Below are positions 1 through 12,899 of a stretch of 64,000 bases of DNA, in pieces. The position numbers and the translations under genes were made by a program. The stretch covers positions 992,001-1,056,000 of the forward strand of contig NC_058153.1 of NCBI RefSeq assembly GCF_011075055.1. The letters are read 5' to 3'. Each line of letters begins with the position of its first letter. Positions within the stretch are counted from its first letter, which is position 1. This stretch comes from Mangifera indica (taxonomy: Eukaryota > Streptophyta > Magnoliopsida > Sapindales > Anacardiaceae). A model generated the notes under the pieces. The model searched no databases. It was not told where the DNA came from and saw only the letters and a list, made by a program, of their open reading frames with translations.

Positions 1-974
1 TAAAAAGCTCAAGTCTCACGTATGTAAGGTTGGCCTTAATAATTAATTCACGTATTATAAATAAATCCATTCATTTAAATATCACATTTTAGCTTCTTTT
101 TATGTTTTTTTTTTGTTTAAAAACATAATTTTTTTTATTAAAAAAATTTGTAATACTTAATTAGGTATGATTATATATAATTTTATTTTTAATTCAAAAT
201 CACTAAATCACATTATCCCACCACTCAATTGATTACTCAATACAGAGTATAACAGATGGTAAAATAAAGTCATTTCTTCAACAAGGTCATTAAAGGAACA
301 TCATTAAGGTAAGAAATGCTCCTGCTTTCAGAATCAGGTATCTGGTACACTCTTATTTCAGGCTTTCAGATCCACTTTTTCTTAAATTTATGACACGAAT
401 AACTATAAAATATAGAAGTACAATCAACAATTACAAACTTATTGACAAACCACCTAGTGCACTCCAAGCATATGCAACCAAATATTATATTAGCTTATTG
501 AGAAGGCCCCCTGTTCTTTTTTCTCTGACTCCCATAACACACAAGTAACAAACGAGCCCTGTAGGCTTTTGCAAAACCTTTTACAGTGTAGCATACAACA
601 CCAAACTCAGAGGTAGATACATCTATATCTGTTGCTGGAAGGTAAAGGAACATGTTGTAAGTATATACGAGCCTCACGCCACAGTCAGTCTTCCACATCC
701 AGCTTTGAACATTAATACCAACATGATCAAGAGTTTATGGAAATGGAAGGAATTATTGTTTATATAAAGATCAACTTTGGTGCAGCACAGGATTACAACA
801 TTTGCTATCTGACCCTTGTAATGCTTCCAAGTCATTTTCATATTGCTAGCATGATACTTTAGACTTTACCTGTTCACAGTAAACAAATCAAATTCTGATT
901 TGATGCATAAGAAAGAAAAATGAAAAAAAAGTTCTGTAACAATAACAGAAAGATGAGCCCCTGCAATCATTAGT
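1..974. other. Region downstream of EMF1, no gene recognised
   Basis: AT-rich DNA beyond the EMF1 stop codon. The part nearest the gene is probably its 3' UTR. An open frame of 67 codons at 495-698 (minus) matches no family I know and has no visible splice context. I see no RNA gene or repeat here. Confidence 0.5.
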
Positions 975-3900
975 TTAATGAAGAGGTGAATTTGAACCTT
1001 TGGCAGCAGTAAGCTTCCTTTGTCGTTTGCGCCGATCCAGTTTGATTAAGCCAGATCTATTATCAGGAAAGACTGGCTTTCTAAATTTTAGGTCTTCACC
1101 TCTAATCATGTAAACATTTCCTGCTTCTGGCGTGCTAAAATCAGCAGGATTTCTGTTAATACTGCATATTTCAGTCTTGGAACTGCTTTTCAGAGGCAAA
1201 ACGCCACTAGTAGTATTGCAGGCTTCCGACTTACATTTCGATGCATTTTCAACTACTTGGCACTGCAAGGGGAAGGCCATAGAAACAGAAGTGCCAAGGA
1301 AATTTTTCTGCATATTAAAAGGAAAGGACCTATGATTTGCGCTTAGACCACCAGTTATAAGCACGGATTTTTGAGATCTATGGCTTTTATTTTTTGAAGG
1401 TGAATCAGAGCCTTTAGTCTTCTCCTTCTCTTTGGACCGAAGGGATGTCTGACCTGTAAAACCAGTGGTCTTCTTGATACTTTTATCATGATGAAATGAA
1501 AAACTAGAATTACCAATGGTTGACATGGCAGGAAAACATTCATGAGAATTCTCTGGAAGGTGATTTTTACCATAATAATCATATAATGGGGGCTTCATGG
1601 TACTGCTGGTCTTGTATCCCCCAGATGAGAGCCCAAAGAAGTCCTTAGAAGGATGATCATGCACAAAGGAAGGTCTTTTGTGGAACTTTTGTGTCCCATT
1701 AATATCAATTGGTGCACCTGACTGCAATCCTGCATCCATGAGACTCAGTAAATGCATTGCAGGTATGGTTTCATTAGAATACAGATCTAGTGATCCCATC
1801 CTGCTATGTTTACAAGCAAGTGGACACTCAGCTTGTGTCCTGCTGAGGTTTTCAGAATCAGAGTTCCTATTATGCTTTTCATTGTTGGTAGAATTCAAAT
1901 TCAGAAAGTTCAAACCAAGATTTCCATTCAAGTTCCCCTTACACAAACTGTTGGGATAATGTGAAAGAGAATTTATGTTGCTCGATGGATCTGCATGTTT
2001 TTGACCAATGTTGTATACAAAGGGCATGTGGCTTGGCATCATTGCTGACCAAAGATGAGCTCCTTCTTTATTCTGTTGTGGACCACTCTGGCATGTGTTA
2101 CTAGATCCTAAAGTCTGCAAATTGGTTGGGTAGGACCTGTGACCCAATATATTCCCAATCCATTGGCAATTTTGAGACATACCATGCTTACAGAAACTGG
2201 TATCAGAAAATCTGACTCCGCTTGGTAGCCTCTCTTGACACTGAGGAAATGCCCTAAACTCTGTAGGGGCATTACCTGGCTCCAGCTGCTGTATATTGTG
2301 TTGTTCTCTATTGACTTGAGAAAAGCAATCAACTGACTTCTTTTTGGTACTTCCAATTCTTGTGACCTTGTCACTTTTTCTACTTTTAGCTTGAGGTTTT
2401 GGTTTGTGAGCAGTCTCCTCCAACAAAAAGTTAAACTTCCCCTTTGCATTTATCTGAGCATTACCGGTGTTAATGGTTGTTTCTGATTGGTGATTATCGT
2501 TTTTGATATCAGGAAGACACCTTTCATACTGATTCTTTGCCATGAGTTCAACAATTTCCATGGGTATGTCATCAATAATTCCCTGTTCAGATGCCTTATC
2601 AGCACGTTGATCATAATGTTTCTTAGGAAGCGCTGAATGTTCCATTGTTTCTGTAGATTTCAAATTGCTGTTTCTACCACAGAAATCCTGCAAAAAGTAG
2701 GCATTTTTATCACAAAACTATCAAGCACCTCAACATATCAACATCAGAAAATATGAACACTAATGAGGAGCATGAGGAAATAAACAAAAAACTGTCCATT
2801 CTTCTACACATATATAGGCAAGAATATCATGCTTCTGCAGCAGTAGATAAAGACAAGAAAAGGTCTTACCATTTGCTGCATGAGAGAACAGTTCCCTGTT
2901 TCAGACTGAGACGTGGACTTTTGCTTATCATTCAGAAAAGATGTTCTAAAGGTATTACTACTGAGATCACCATTTACTTTCCTTTGATATGCCTCTGGCT
3001 CTGATTTAGAAGCAAAATAAGAACCTATAACATAGTTTGCCTGGATATCTTTCCCCATGACCTGGTTTTCCTTTGAGACAGCCTCTTGCCAAAGCAGTAG
3101 CTGATCTTCAAGTGGAGAAATATAATTTCTGTCATATCCATGGGATGACAAGCAGCTTTTTAGGGAAAGATGTGACCCCTTTTCAGTGCATACATCTTTT
3201 GTTGATTGAAATGGATCAGTAAAGGATGGCATTTGCATGATTTCCATATCTTTTGTTGTTAATGGACTTCCCCTGAGAAGACCATTACTCCAAGGAATTA
3301 GAGAGGCCTGCCTATCATTACAAAGTGGCATCTTGCTTTTCTTCTTGCATAAACTAGAATTTCTCTCAGTTTTCTGGGGAGGCAAAGGGAAAGGATGCAT
3401 CCCTCTGCTTGTAAATGTAGTGTGTCCAGATTCAGACAAGACAATATCAGCAAAACTGACCTTATTCACATCTCCAGCTTCATTCTGACATTCTTTCTGC
3501 ACATTTTCTTGGGCTGGTACTGCCAGGGACAAAAATTCATCAACAGCCTGGCCTTTTTTGTTTTTCTTCTTACTCATAGTCGGACTTCTAACAAGCCTGA
3601 ATTTACTCAAATGGCTCTTCACACCAATTTGTAAGCCAGTTCCAGCATCTTCTTCTGAATCTGCACTTGCAAGTTGACTAACCGTTTCCACACCCTCATT
3701 GCAGGTTCTATCCCTTTTATGGAAATTATTCTGGCAGCTTAACTCCAAAGGTCTCCATTCCTCATCACGAGAGAACTTCCTTTTCCTATTTTGGTCAGAA
3801 ACCCGAAGAACATTTCCTCGGATAGCCACAGAACAATGGGGTGTAGAGGGTGCAGCTACCTCAGCTGATGCATCAGGAGCAGAATTGGAAGAAAATTTTT

Positions 3901-5641
3901 CATCCCTTGTTAGATTCATACTTGCATCTCCGTTTTTAGCCAACAACTCAGTCAGTAGACGCACCTTTCGAGTTTTTTTACGATGTGAACCACTTGAGTT
4001 ATCATGATGATCCTCTGGATCATTTCCAGGCAATATCCCAGCACTTTCAGATGATGCATCATCATACTCATCAAATACCCGGCAAGGATGTTTGCTTGTG
4101 CTCTTGACAGCGTCAATCACCTCATTAACCATTCTATTTACCCCAGATGTCCCACAACTTACCACTGCCTTTAACTGTTCAACTTCAGCTGAAGGTTGTT
4201 TTCCTGTTTCACAAATTTCTGAAGAATTCTTAGCTATGCTTTTGAGATTTTTATCAGCAAGTTCTTCAACCTCAGCATTTTGACAACTTCCATGGCTGGG
4301 CTGGTGTAATTCAACAGATCCATTGCAACTTGCCTTAAGCGCTATCCATGTTTAAATCAGCAAAATTTAACATTGCATCAAATATAGTTCTAACTTTTCT
4401 TTCAAATCAGATAAACTGTTATATAGTTTAGCAGGTTGATAATTAAATCACCTGTGTCATCGGTGTGATGACTTCTGGCTGTCATCATTCCAGAGGTACG
4501 TCCTGTTGCAGCACCAGCTGATTCAGGGACATCCAGATTTGTGTTATCTTCTGAACCCATCTCATGCTCTGGAGAAACACAATAAATGGACCGATTACTT
4601 TAATTTAGTAAACACATAACAGAATAAATTGAAATTTGGATTGGGGTATTACCTATGACCAGGGTGTTTGCAGATTCAGATTTCTTTTCTTTCTTATCAT
4701 TACATGAAGAAGGATGGCAGTCATTATCATTCAGTTTAATGGCAGTACTGGCATCAACTATTGTACTCTCAAGAATTTTTAATTTTGGACCTTGATGAAA
4801 ATCTGATTGCTGCACTTGAGCAAGGGAGGACATATGGGAACAAGTACCACCAGATTTGAATATTGCCTTACTACAATAATTGAAGGTATTTCCATTATTA
4901 TCTTTTATGCTTTCAGCACCAAATTCCTGTAAACAATTCTGGCAATGCCACCATCTGAATTTTGAAACAGGTAAGGGAGGAAGAGTACATGCTTGCTCCT
5001 CAAATTTATCATGATTACTATCTAAAGCAAATGGCCAGCAAATTTTCCAGTTTTTTTTGCGAATTTCAGACACATATCCGCTGCAGCAACATCAAAATAT
5101 GTAAAGAAAACAGTGTAAATGCAGTATCAACATACTTTATAGAGAACAAAACTAGTTATTGGCAAAGTAACTACCCATGTAGTTGTGTATCTCATCAATG
5201 TTATCTTTGATAGCAGCTTGAACATTTGTTTTCTTAATGATAATCCTCATTACAACGTCAGTTTAAAACGAACTCGATGGTGTATATATCAAAGTAAAAA
5301 TAATAATAATAATAAATCTCTATAAATCCCAACAAATAGACATCCACACCAGAATGCACATGTGCATCCATGTACACATAACCAAACTCACAGAAGCATG
5401 CACTCACACAACACAGACGCAGTAGGACTGGAGACAGAAGCAGATAGGGAAATATAAACAAATCCTAAAAATTATTAGATATTAGGATCAAGGCTTACCG
5501 TATAGAAAAATGTTCACAATTTCCTGCATCAATCTCATTATTACTAACAAGATCTATAGATATTGAGTCAATCTTAATAGATGATCCCACAGACTTCGAG
5601 ACAAGATCAGAATTGCTAGTGTGATGATTCTCCTCCACCAT
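975..5641 (-). CDS. EMF1: EMBRYONIC FLOWER 1 (EMF1), Polycomb-group protein
   Basis: EMF1 is a plant-specific nuclear protein that acts with PRC1/PRC2 to hold H3K27me3/H2Aub repression on flowering and seed genes. Coding exons in transcript order are 5641-5499, 5080-4653, 4568-4452, 4341-2870 and 2687-975. All have GT-AG junctions and keep phase, giving about 1290 residues; Arabidopsis EMF1 is about 1100. Family hallmarks: an N-terminal block reading CEHFSIRGYVSEIRKK then NWKICWPF, a Cys-containing WWHCQNCLQEFG segment, a basic RKKTRKVRLLTELL patch (NLS-like, with an LxxLL-like core), and DDIPMEIVELMAKNQYERCL near the start of the last exon. Most of the rest is low-complexity Ser/Asn-rich sequence, as expected. 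The start was taken as the first in-frame ATG before the conserved block. A 5' UTR with at least one intron lies at about 5650-6990; a good acceptor sits just above 5700. No break seen. Confidence 0.93.
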
Positions 5642-6990
5642 AATATTTCTCTCCAAGTTAGTAGCAACCAACAGCACAACAGGCAATATACAATTTCCTA
5701 AAACACAAATCCAAATATTATCTCTAGTGGCATCATCACCATAGGCTAGATAAGATACAGTTAGATTGAATACATATATGTACTTGAAAAGAAAACAACT
5801 AACCTGTGCAGTACATAACAAGGTCTAAGTAAGGGAAGTATCAAACAACAATAACTGTGTTTACATATAAATTCCTAGTAAGCATAAGTGGAAACAAGAA
5901 CTTCATTCTCAAAATTGAGGTAGAAAGAGATAGAAGCTGAATCACACCTATCAATAGTGATTTGACACATAAAATAACGAACTCTAGCATAAACAAGCAC
6001 ATAGTCTTCAGAGGGAACAAAATCTAAAACCCTAATTTTCCATAAAATTAAACAAAAAGATGTTTTCGGTCATTGCTTTCAAGCTTTGATCACATAGCTA
6101 TAAACCATATAACTAAACCCACCCATTTAAGATCAAAGTAAATCATAAAATAACAAAAGCAAGATGAAGTACAAATTAGGGTTTTGTAACACAAAATGAA
6201 AGACTATTTTTTTTTTTTTACAATAAGATAACTTGTGTTAATCCTCCCAATATAAATGCTAAAAACCACAAACCCACTTCGACTTACCCAAAAAACTTCA
6301 AGTAATTTGGTACAATCACGCACATCGATCCGGAAATGAAATAGTTAAGGTTTTGTTTCGAATTCAACCCCACTGACCAGCTAACAACAGCTGTAACACG
6401 ACCAAACAATCCATATAATACATAAAATATAGCAAAAGTGAATAGATTCATCAGCAAAACAAAACCCAGAAAAGAGAATGCAAAGAAATAGCTGAACTTG
6501 ACGTACAAAAAACAGTGAAAAGACGCAAATATCTCCAACAAACAAGCTCAAACTAAGATAGAACTGACGCTAATCCGACACTAAACCAATTAGAAACATT
6601 TCAACCAGACACAGATGATTAATTAAAGTAAGATACTTACCTGAGCACAGTTAACAAAGAGTCAAAACAATCTTACATCGACCGGGCGCCGATTCCCCAC
6701 GGCCACTCGAAAAAATGGCATCAACAGATAGAGCATTTGGCGGAGAAGACAAAGAGATAACAAGTGACAATAGATTCGAAGCTGGATGAGTAGAATTAGA
6801 GTGCGAATTTCGGAGAAACCCTAGACCTTGAAGGAGAGGCTTGCGATGCTTAAGAGAGAGAGAGAGAGCGAAGAAATAGAGAAATTTATTATCTTTTGCC
6901 CTTGAAAGAAGGTTTTGTTGTATTAAAATCATCAATTCACCGTGACATCCATGCCATGCCATGACATGATACCATACATGCATGTGACAA
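5642..6990 (-). promoter_or_regulatory. EMF1 leader region (UTR exons and introns) with telo-box and GA repeat
   Basis: A non-coding stretch upstream of the EMF1 ATG. It holds a plausible acceptor (about 5700) and pyrimidine/purine-skewed sequence near the likely start of transcription at 6.65-6.99 kb. Two motifs stand out: AAACCCTAG (telo-box) at 6816-6824 and an (AG)8 run at 6853-6868. Exact UTR exon ends cannot be set without transcripts. Confidence 0.5.
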
Positions 6991-9371
6991 AGTTAGAGAG
7001 AGAAACTATGAAGAACCAATTACATACTCCCACGCGGCAGAGTGGTGCGGTTCCTATCACAATTCCATTTCGGAAGGAAACCCTAAAGAAAAAGTTGGGA
7101 AGCACTATTCACCACGCGTCATTTGCACGCTCTGCTGGTAAGGATAAATTAATAGTCCTCCTTATGTCATCTGGATCTAATATGCCTTAGCACATTAAGA
7201 GGTTGTCATTGGACGGTGCATTAACGCGCCATGTCAGAGAGTGTAGTTAGTTCAGTAATATAAAACCCTAAGTAAAATTCTGGCAGGTAATGAAGAAAGG
7301 AGAGGAAAGGGAATGGAACCCTAAAACTAATTTTTTCCTAAATAAATATCTAACCCTAGCCTCCTCCCTGGCCTAGTCAAACAGTAATGTAATCTGGACT
7401 CTTGGATCACAAAGTGATAAGAGTTTTGGTTTTAACCTGATATTCCAACCAATCAAAACCAAAATTCATCTGCTCTTCTCGTTTTCTCTTTCATCGATGT
7501 ACACAGAGTTAAACAATACCGTATTATTATGTTATTGAATATAAATATTGATGTAATTAAATATAAATATTACATCATTACACATTATTTATACACATAT
7601 TATTCATATATTAATGGCCATTCTCTTTTATAGAAGAATAATAAGAATATAAACAGTGCCAATCAAAGATCTGGCTAGATATGATTTCTTTTAAATCGAA
7701 CTTGATTCTTTTATCTTACCTAAGTTGATAAAAAAAAAGGGTAAAATCCCTATAATAATGTCGTATGAATCCAAATACAAAGAATAACATTTCTATACAC
7801 AAAGCAAAACTCAGAAATTAATAAGCCAGACGTCGCTCTCTGTCTTTCCTCTTCTTGCAAAATGCCTACAATCTCCACTGGACCACTTCCAACTCTACCA
7901 AGCGAAACATTGAATTCTCTTTAAATGAAAGATGGGATTCTTTTCTTTTCATATAATTGTCTGTGCAAAGGGTGATGAGAGCTTCATTATTATTCAACCA
8001 TTACAGCAGCTAGCAGCAAGCTTTTTTGGAGAGAGAAGAGAAGGAGTTAGTAAAGTGAAATGGCTAAATAAGCCACCGATTCTTTAGACCAGAAAAGAAA
8101 GAAAGAGAAGTATTTCCTTATTTTATTATATTGCAGCTATTTTATATGTACGGGAGGTAGGTCAGTGAACCCATTGAGATCTGTGTTGAATTTGGTGAAA
8201 TATGACCCTGATCTTTAAAAAAAAAAATTATAAGGTCTGTAATTAATCTAATGGTTGAAAAGGATGCCTCGTCTTCAACCTTCTAAAGGATAGGGCCCCC
8301 ACTCACTTTGTGTCTTGTTGCATCATGGCCATAAATCTCCAACAGATCCAATAGAATAATGCTTTAGAAATGCAAGTGCTTTACATGGCCTAAGGTCCCT
8401 GTCTGCTCCTTAAATTTCTCCATTGTTCATGTCTGCTGACACCAAATTAAAGTTCAGCAAGGTCGACGTTAGGTTGACATATAAAGCAAGCTTTTTGCTT
8501 GTCAATTATCCATTCCCAAACTTGCCCATTAGCGCTTTAATGGTAAATCAGACAGATCGACGTCCCATCTTGGAGAATTATATGAAGAGATTATTTTTTG
8601 TGTTTGCATACTTTCCTGCTTCAATTTCCAAAAGCTTTAAACTTTTTTCAGATCTTTATCAACTCAAAATTTCTGCATTCATAAATCTAATCCAGAAATG
8701 AATTCTAGGTTTGCCCAATTGAATAGTTGAATTCATCTTCTCATTTAATGAGAATTAAGATACTGTACTTACTGTTTATACATATGTATCGAATCTCTAT
8801 GTGTTTTACTTCCAAATCAATACGCTTTTTCTTTAGTTTCTGCAGTACAGTGTTTCTATTTTGCTCAAATTCCTGCTGCTGACATGCAGTCCTGATTGTT
8901 GGATCATTTTCCTGATTCCATGCATTGATATTATAACGATATGGCCGCAGTCTCCAAAGGGAAAATTTTCTGTATCTCTGCGAAACCTTGCTGAATGCGA
9001 AATGCCTCATTGTTATTGCTTAGTGCATGTTTAGTGTTTACTACGTGTTTTTCAAGTTTCAGAATTCAGACTGACAGTAAACATGGAGTAAGTCGTGGAA
9101 AATAACCTGATCATATAGCTGAGCTATCTTATAAATTAGCTCTTTTAATCATGTTGATTCGGTGGGATTTTTGCAAGAGAAGAGAAGATTCGCAGATACT
9201 GGTGCTTAGCCATGAGAGAGAGCTGGTAATGCTAGTTTATTTATACATATAGCCTGTAAACAAAATGCCAAGAATAGAAGTTATAGTGGAAGCACAGAAA
9301 AAACCAGTAAAGCTGCATGAGTAGTAAAATTCAGATACTTGTGTATGTGTCTATAATTTGAGTATAAAAAT

Positions 9372-9478
9372 AATACGGTTTTACATGATTAAATAATTTT
9401 AAATTAAAAATAAAATAATACTCAATCAATAAATTATATAATAAGTCATTTATATATGTATATTATATATCCCAAATA
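9372..9478. repeat. AT-rich hairpin repeat, copy 1
   Basis: Contains the shared core ATTTTAAATTAAAAATAAAA, flanked by ATATAATA-type palindromic arms. The same core recurs near 10.33, 10.57, 42.98, 43.65 and 58.10 kb. It is probably a small MITE-like family; no clean target duplication could be read. Confidence 0.45.
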
Positions 9479-10317
9479 TATACTGATACATTGCTTATAC
9501 ACAATTAGCCTAGCCAGCAGAGTAGTGTACAGTACAAGAAAGGCCTCAATTTAATTTTATTTTACATTTGGTCAACGCAATCTTTCTCTTAAACTTTACG
9601 TCGGATTTTGATCGACAAAGAGGAAAATGACCCTTTCAAACTGAAGAATACATAAGAAAGCATAGTTTCATCAAAGTTGATGAACCTATCATTCGAGCCT
9701 GCAATATCTTGATTGAGATCCAGACGAACCTCTCATTTTTGTATGTAGAAAGCTCTGTAATATTATATAATTACATATGCGTGAAGTAGGCGGACTTCAG
9801 TAATATTCTACATCCAACAAAGACTAATTAAAAGATTCTCAGTTCAGAATTCAGATGATTCACCCTTACTTAGTCCATCTTTCCATTTTTTTTTCCCTTT
9901 AAAATCAGATTATATTCATTGACCCAGATGCCATCCATCCACATATTTTCATTTTCTTCATTTAATGTATCAAAAGATCCAGGAAGCAGCATTCTGTCTT
10001 TCGAATTCAACAATTAATTACAGACAACAGGGCGTAACAGGAAGTTCATCACTTTATGACCATAACTTCCATCATATATTTTACGAATTAATGTAAATAA
10101 TTTATTGATCATTCTTGATCACGGCAGTCAGACGTAATTTTACCGGAAAGAGATGCGAAGATCCGGGATATAAGAAACGACACGTCGTCCAAACGAATAA
10201 AAACTGGACGACATGCCTTCTGTACAGGTAACTGTGGCAAAGTAAATTGCCAAGTGGACAAGAATCCCAGAAGACGTTGTTTAAACCCAACGCAAGCCCA
10301 AATCTGGCTCACGATTA

Positions 10318-10690
10318 TAATATATAATTTTAAATTAAAAATAAAATAACATCTAATAATATAATAATATATTATTTTTATATTTTTTTAAAATATATAA
10401 TATTATTTTATTAAAAAATTATATTAAAAATAATATTTGAAGAATTTTCTAATAACAATACTTAAGTTCAAATCAATAAATAATAGATAATACTTAAAAG
10501 TTTTCAATACAAAAAAAAATAATATTATATACAAAAACAACTATATATTATAATACGATTAAATAGTTAAAAATTAAAAATAAAATAATATTTAATTATA
10601 TTATGATATATTATTATTTATGCACAAAAATTATGTATATAATTTTATTAAATACATAAACAATATAATTTTGAAATTATAAGATCAAAT
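10318..10690. repeat. AT-rich hairpin repeats, copies 2 and 3, adjacent
   Basis: Two copies of the same AT-rich core (TTTAAATTAAAAATAAAATAA near 10330, and TTAAAAATTAAAAATAAAATA near 10570). Each is followed by an ATATAATAATATATTATT-like arm. They sit directly beside the PEX4-like duplicated segment that starts at about 10705. Confidence 0.4.
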
Positions 10691-10704
10691 CTTTTAAATC
10701 GTCT

Positions 10705-12290
10705 AATGTAGTTTGGCGCAAAATAACAAAATCATCCTCTCAAACTTCATAACATTAAACAGCACTAAATTCAGCCTTTCTTGGGCAATGCTGCAAGTCT
10801 AGTGTGCATCCTTGCCATGGACTGGTATCCCCGGAGCGTAGCAGGTTGCCTGTTCACGAGGCCTAGAAAATGAAAAACTTCATTAATATGAAAGCAACTC
10901 AACACTAATTTCATATTAATTCCTTTTGAAATTCCTAAACAAATCCTTGCAGAACACATTAGTGACAGTGGACTTACGGACGATAAGAGAAAATTGATTA
11001 AATAGTATATAACCTTTTAAGTTATTAAGATACGTTTTAAATTACAAAATTTAACAACAAAATTGTGATGAATTATGTATCTAAACCGGAAAATATATTA
11101 TCGATTGCGAGAATTAAACTAATTTTTATTAATATATTTAATTGATTTTGTAGACCTGTTTTCACAGGATTAAAAGTTAGTTTTATATTACAGAAATTAT
11201 TTTTAGTTTTTTTTTTTTTTTTAGTGTAGTTGGTTTCTCCCTTTTTATGTAAATTTTATGGTTAGGATTGAATAATGTTTTTTGTGTAATTTTTTTTATG
11301 ATGGTTCTACGCAATGAATTGAAAATTAAAAGATTTTATCTCTTAAATTTATTTTTTAATAAATATTTTATTCTTCTAATTTTATTATTTTTTTGTAGCC
11401 AATAGCTAAATTGTTAGACTGGATGTTGCATTCCTATCCTTTGGATTCAAGACAATTTGCTTTCACTTGAAATGAATCACAGATCAGTGGACTATCAGGT
11501 CAGGTTCCGGGTGTGCCTTCAAAGCAATAATAGTCCTGCAAACAGACTGAAGTGACCAGGCTGGGCTCCATGCATGTTTTTAAGATATCAAGGCATATCT
11601 CTCCTGTCTGTAAAGAAAAATTAACAATGCCAAACTCAATTAAAACCTTCTGCATCAAAAGTATAATTCAATTTAACAACCAACAAGTTCTTTAAATTAT
11701 TGTCTTTCAACAAAACTGTTAAGCCAATCTTCAAATCAGCCATATGATTCAAAAAGAAAACAAAGAAACATCATGCTAGTCCTAGAACTAGAGAACGATT
11801 CCGTCGTCTCATTAACATTTTATGTGCCAATGCTGCTTGTGATATTAGTGGAATCCCTCCTAAGATTTAAGCAATGTTCATCTCCCCATTTTTGTCAGAA
11901 GAACCAAACAATGAGTTCAGGAATCACATTGGGACTCATACGTTAAAATGCACATTTGGATGGAATATTTTTGTAAACAACCGTACTTGCGGACGTTGCA
12001 AAGGATATTGCTCTGGAGCAGCAAAAGCAAGCTGGAAGACTCCACCCTCAAAAGGAGTCTTTGAGGGTCCCTGTATATGAAATTAGACAGTGAAAGTCAA
12101 GCGAAAACAAAGTAGATCTTTTCTCTCATCATAAAATGACCTACCTAGAAAAGAGAATATCAGGGTCAGCTTATTTCTCTCGCTGCACTTCTTTGTATAA
12201 CCCAGCCCTGGATGCCTGCAAATGGAACACAACTGAAGTCAAAGTTTTCTAAACTCCAAACTAATTTCCCCTAGCTACATAAATCCTCGG
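10705..12290 (-). pseudogene. Decayed duplicate of PEX4 (peroxisomal ubiquitin-conjugating enzyme)
   Basis: This segment aligns by eye with the intact PEX4 gene at 22.68-24.04 kb, exons and introns alike, in the same orientation. Inactivating changes: the ATG is TTG (about 12210); about 40 bp of the first coding exon (the KWTALIK part) is deleted; an extra C (about 11575) shifts the exon carrying the catalytic-Cys motif; a short GACCT-like insertion lies in the same exon; the 5' splice site of that exon is deleted; and 13 bp are lost between direct repeats in the last exon. The terminal peptide MARMHTRLAALPKKG survives in one frame. Introns are retained, so this is a DNA-level duplicate and not a retrocopy. 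About 300 bp of unrelated sequence lies in its last intron compared with PEX4. Confidence 0.9.
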
Positions 12291-12899
12291 TGGGATTCAT
12301 GTATTGACTTGTAAAAAGCCTATAGAGGTACAATTCATATATTGGTTGTGCGTCAAACCTTGCTATCCTGGCAAGCTGCACTATCCACAAGGCCCGCTAA
12401 AAGGCATGTCTTGGTCCACCACAATCCGACCTGGCTTACTAATATCTCTACTTGGGTGGGAATAGTCATATTGCCTAAAATCTTCCTAAAAATCATTAAT
12501 ATTAAGTTCATATAGAAAACATAAATGGCCACAACACAAGTCTTGGTAGCTGGGTAAGCAGTGGCACTCAGTGAATCGGTGGTGGTAACTCAGGGGAAAA
12601 ACCAGTTATAAGGAAGCAAAAATGCTTTGGAGAGCGAAACCACGGTTTCTCGGGCCGGGTGGGTTTGACTGAATTAGCCGAAAACCAAAGCCTAAACCTT
12701 GAAAAAACCGTACTTCCTCTACTGTAACGGCTGCTGTTCTTAACTCATATTATAACAACACGCATGTGCTCTCTTCACAGCGCCTCTCATTTCTCCCTTT
12801 CTCTCTTCAATCTTTTTCTTCGCTGTCACACTCAGTCTCTTAATTAAAGCCAAACAAACTTCGACAGCTTAGCTTGTTCCCATCTGGGTTTTTTCTCCA
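12291..12899 (+). promoter_or_regulatory. Upstream region and 5' UTR of the bHLH gene
   Basis: Unique sequence between the PEX4-like duplicate and the bHLH ATG. The last 120 bp are C/T-rich (CTCTCTTC-type tracts), typical of a plant 5' UTR. No TATA box can be assigned with confidence. Confidence 0.4.

Larger units (their letters stand above)
6991..10704. other. Intergenic, AT-rich, no supported gene
   Basis: About 3.7 kb with no open frame I can assign. It includes the EMF1 promoter side (7.0-7.3 kb), a T/A-rich stretch with a short hairpin around 7540-7610, and three copies of a dispersed AT-rich hairpin repeat between 9.37 and 10.68 kb. Short open frames at 8423-8701 and 8741-9010 resemble nothing known. 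Confidence 0.5.

Noticed and set aside
495..698. Open frame of 67 codons (minus) beyond EMF1
   Set aside because: No family resemblance, no splice signals that connect it to EMF1; most likely chance within the 3' flank.
8423..9010. Two open frames (92 codons plus, 89 codons minus) in the EMF1-PEX4 pseudogene gap
   Set aside because: Composition and sequence resemble translated non-coding AT-rich DNA; no recognisable domain or partner exons.
10102..10312. Overlapping 62- and 67-codon frames (minus)
   Set aside because: Two frames of the same stretch are open by chance; neither matches a known protein.
11874..12080. Plus-strand frames at 11874-12080 and 23577-23780 that look like related small proteins
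   Set aside because: They are the antisense of the same PEX4 exon in the gene and its pseudogene; similarity comes from the duplication, not from a coding gene.
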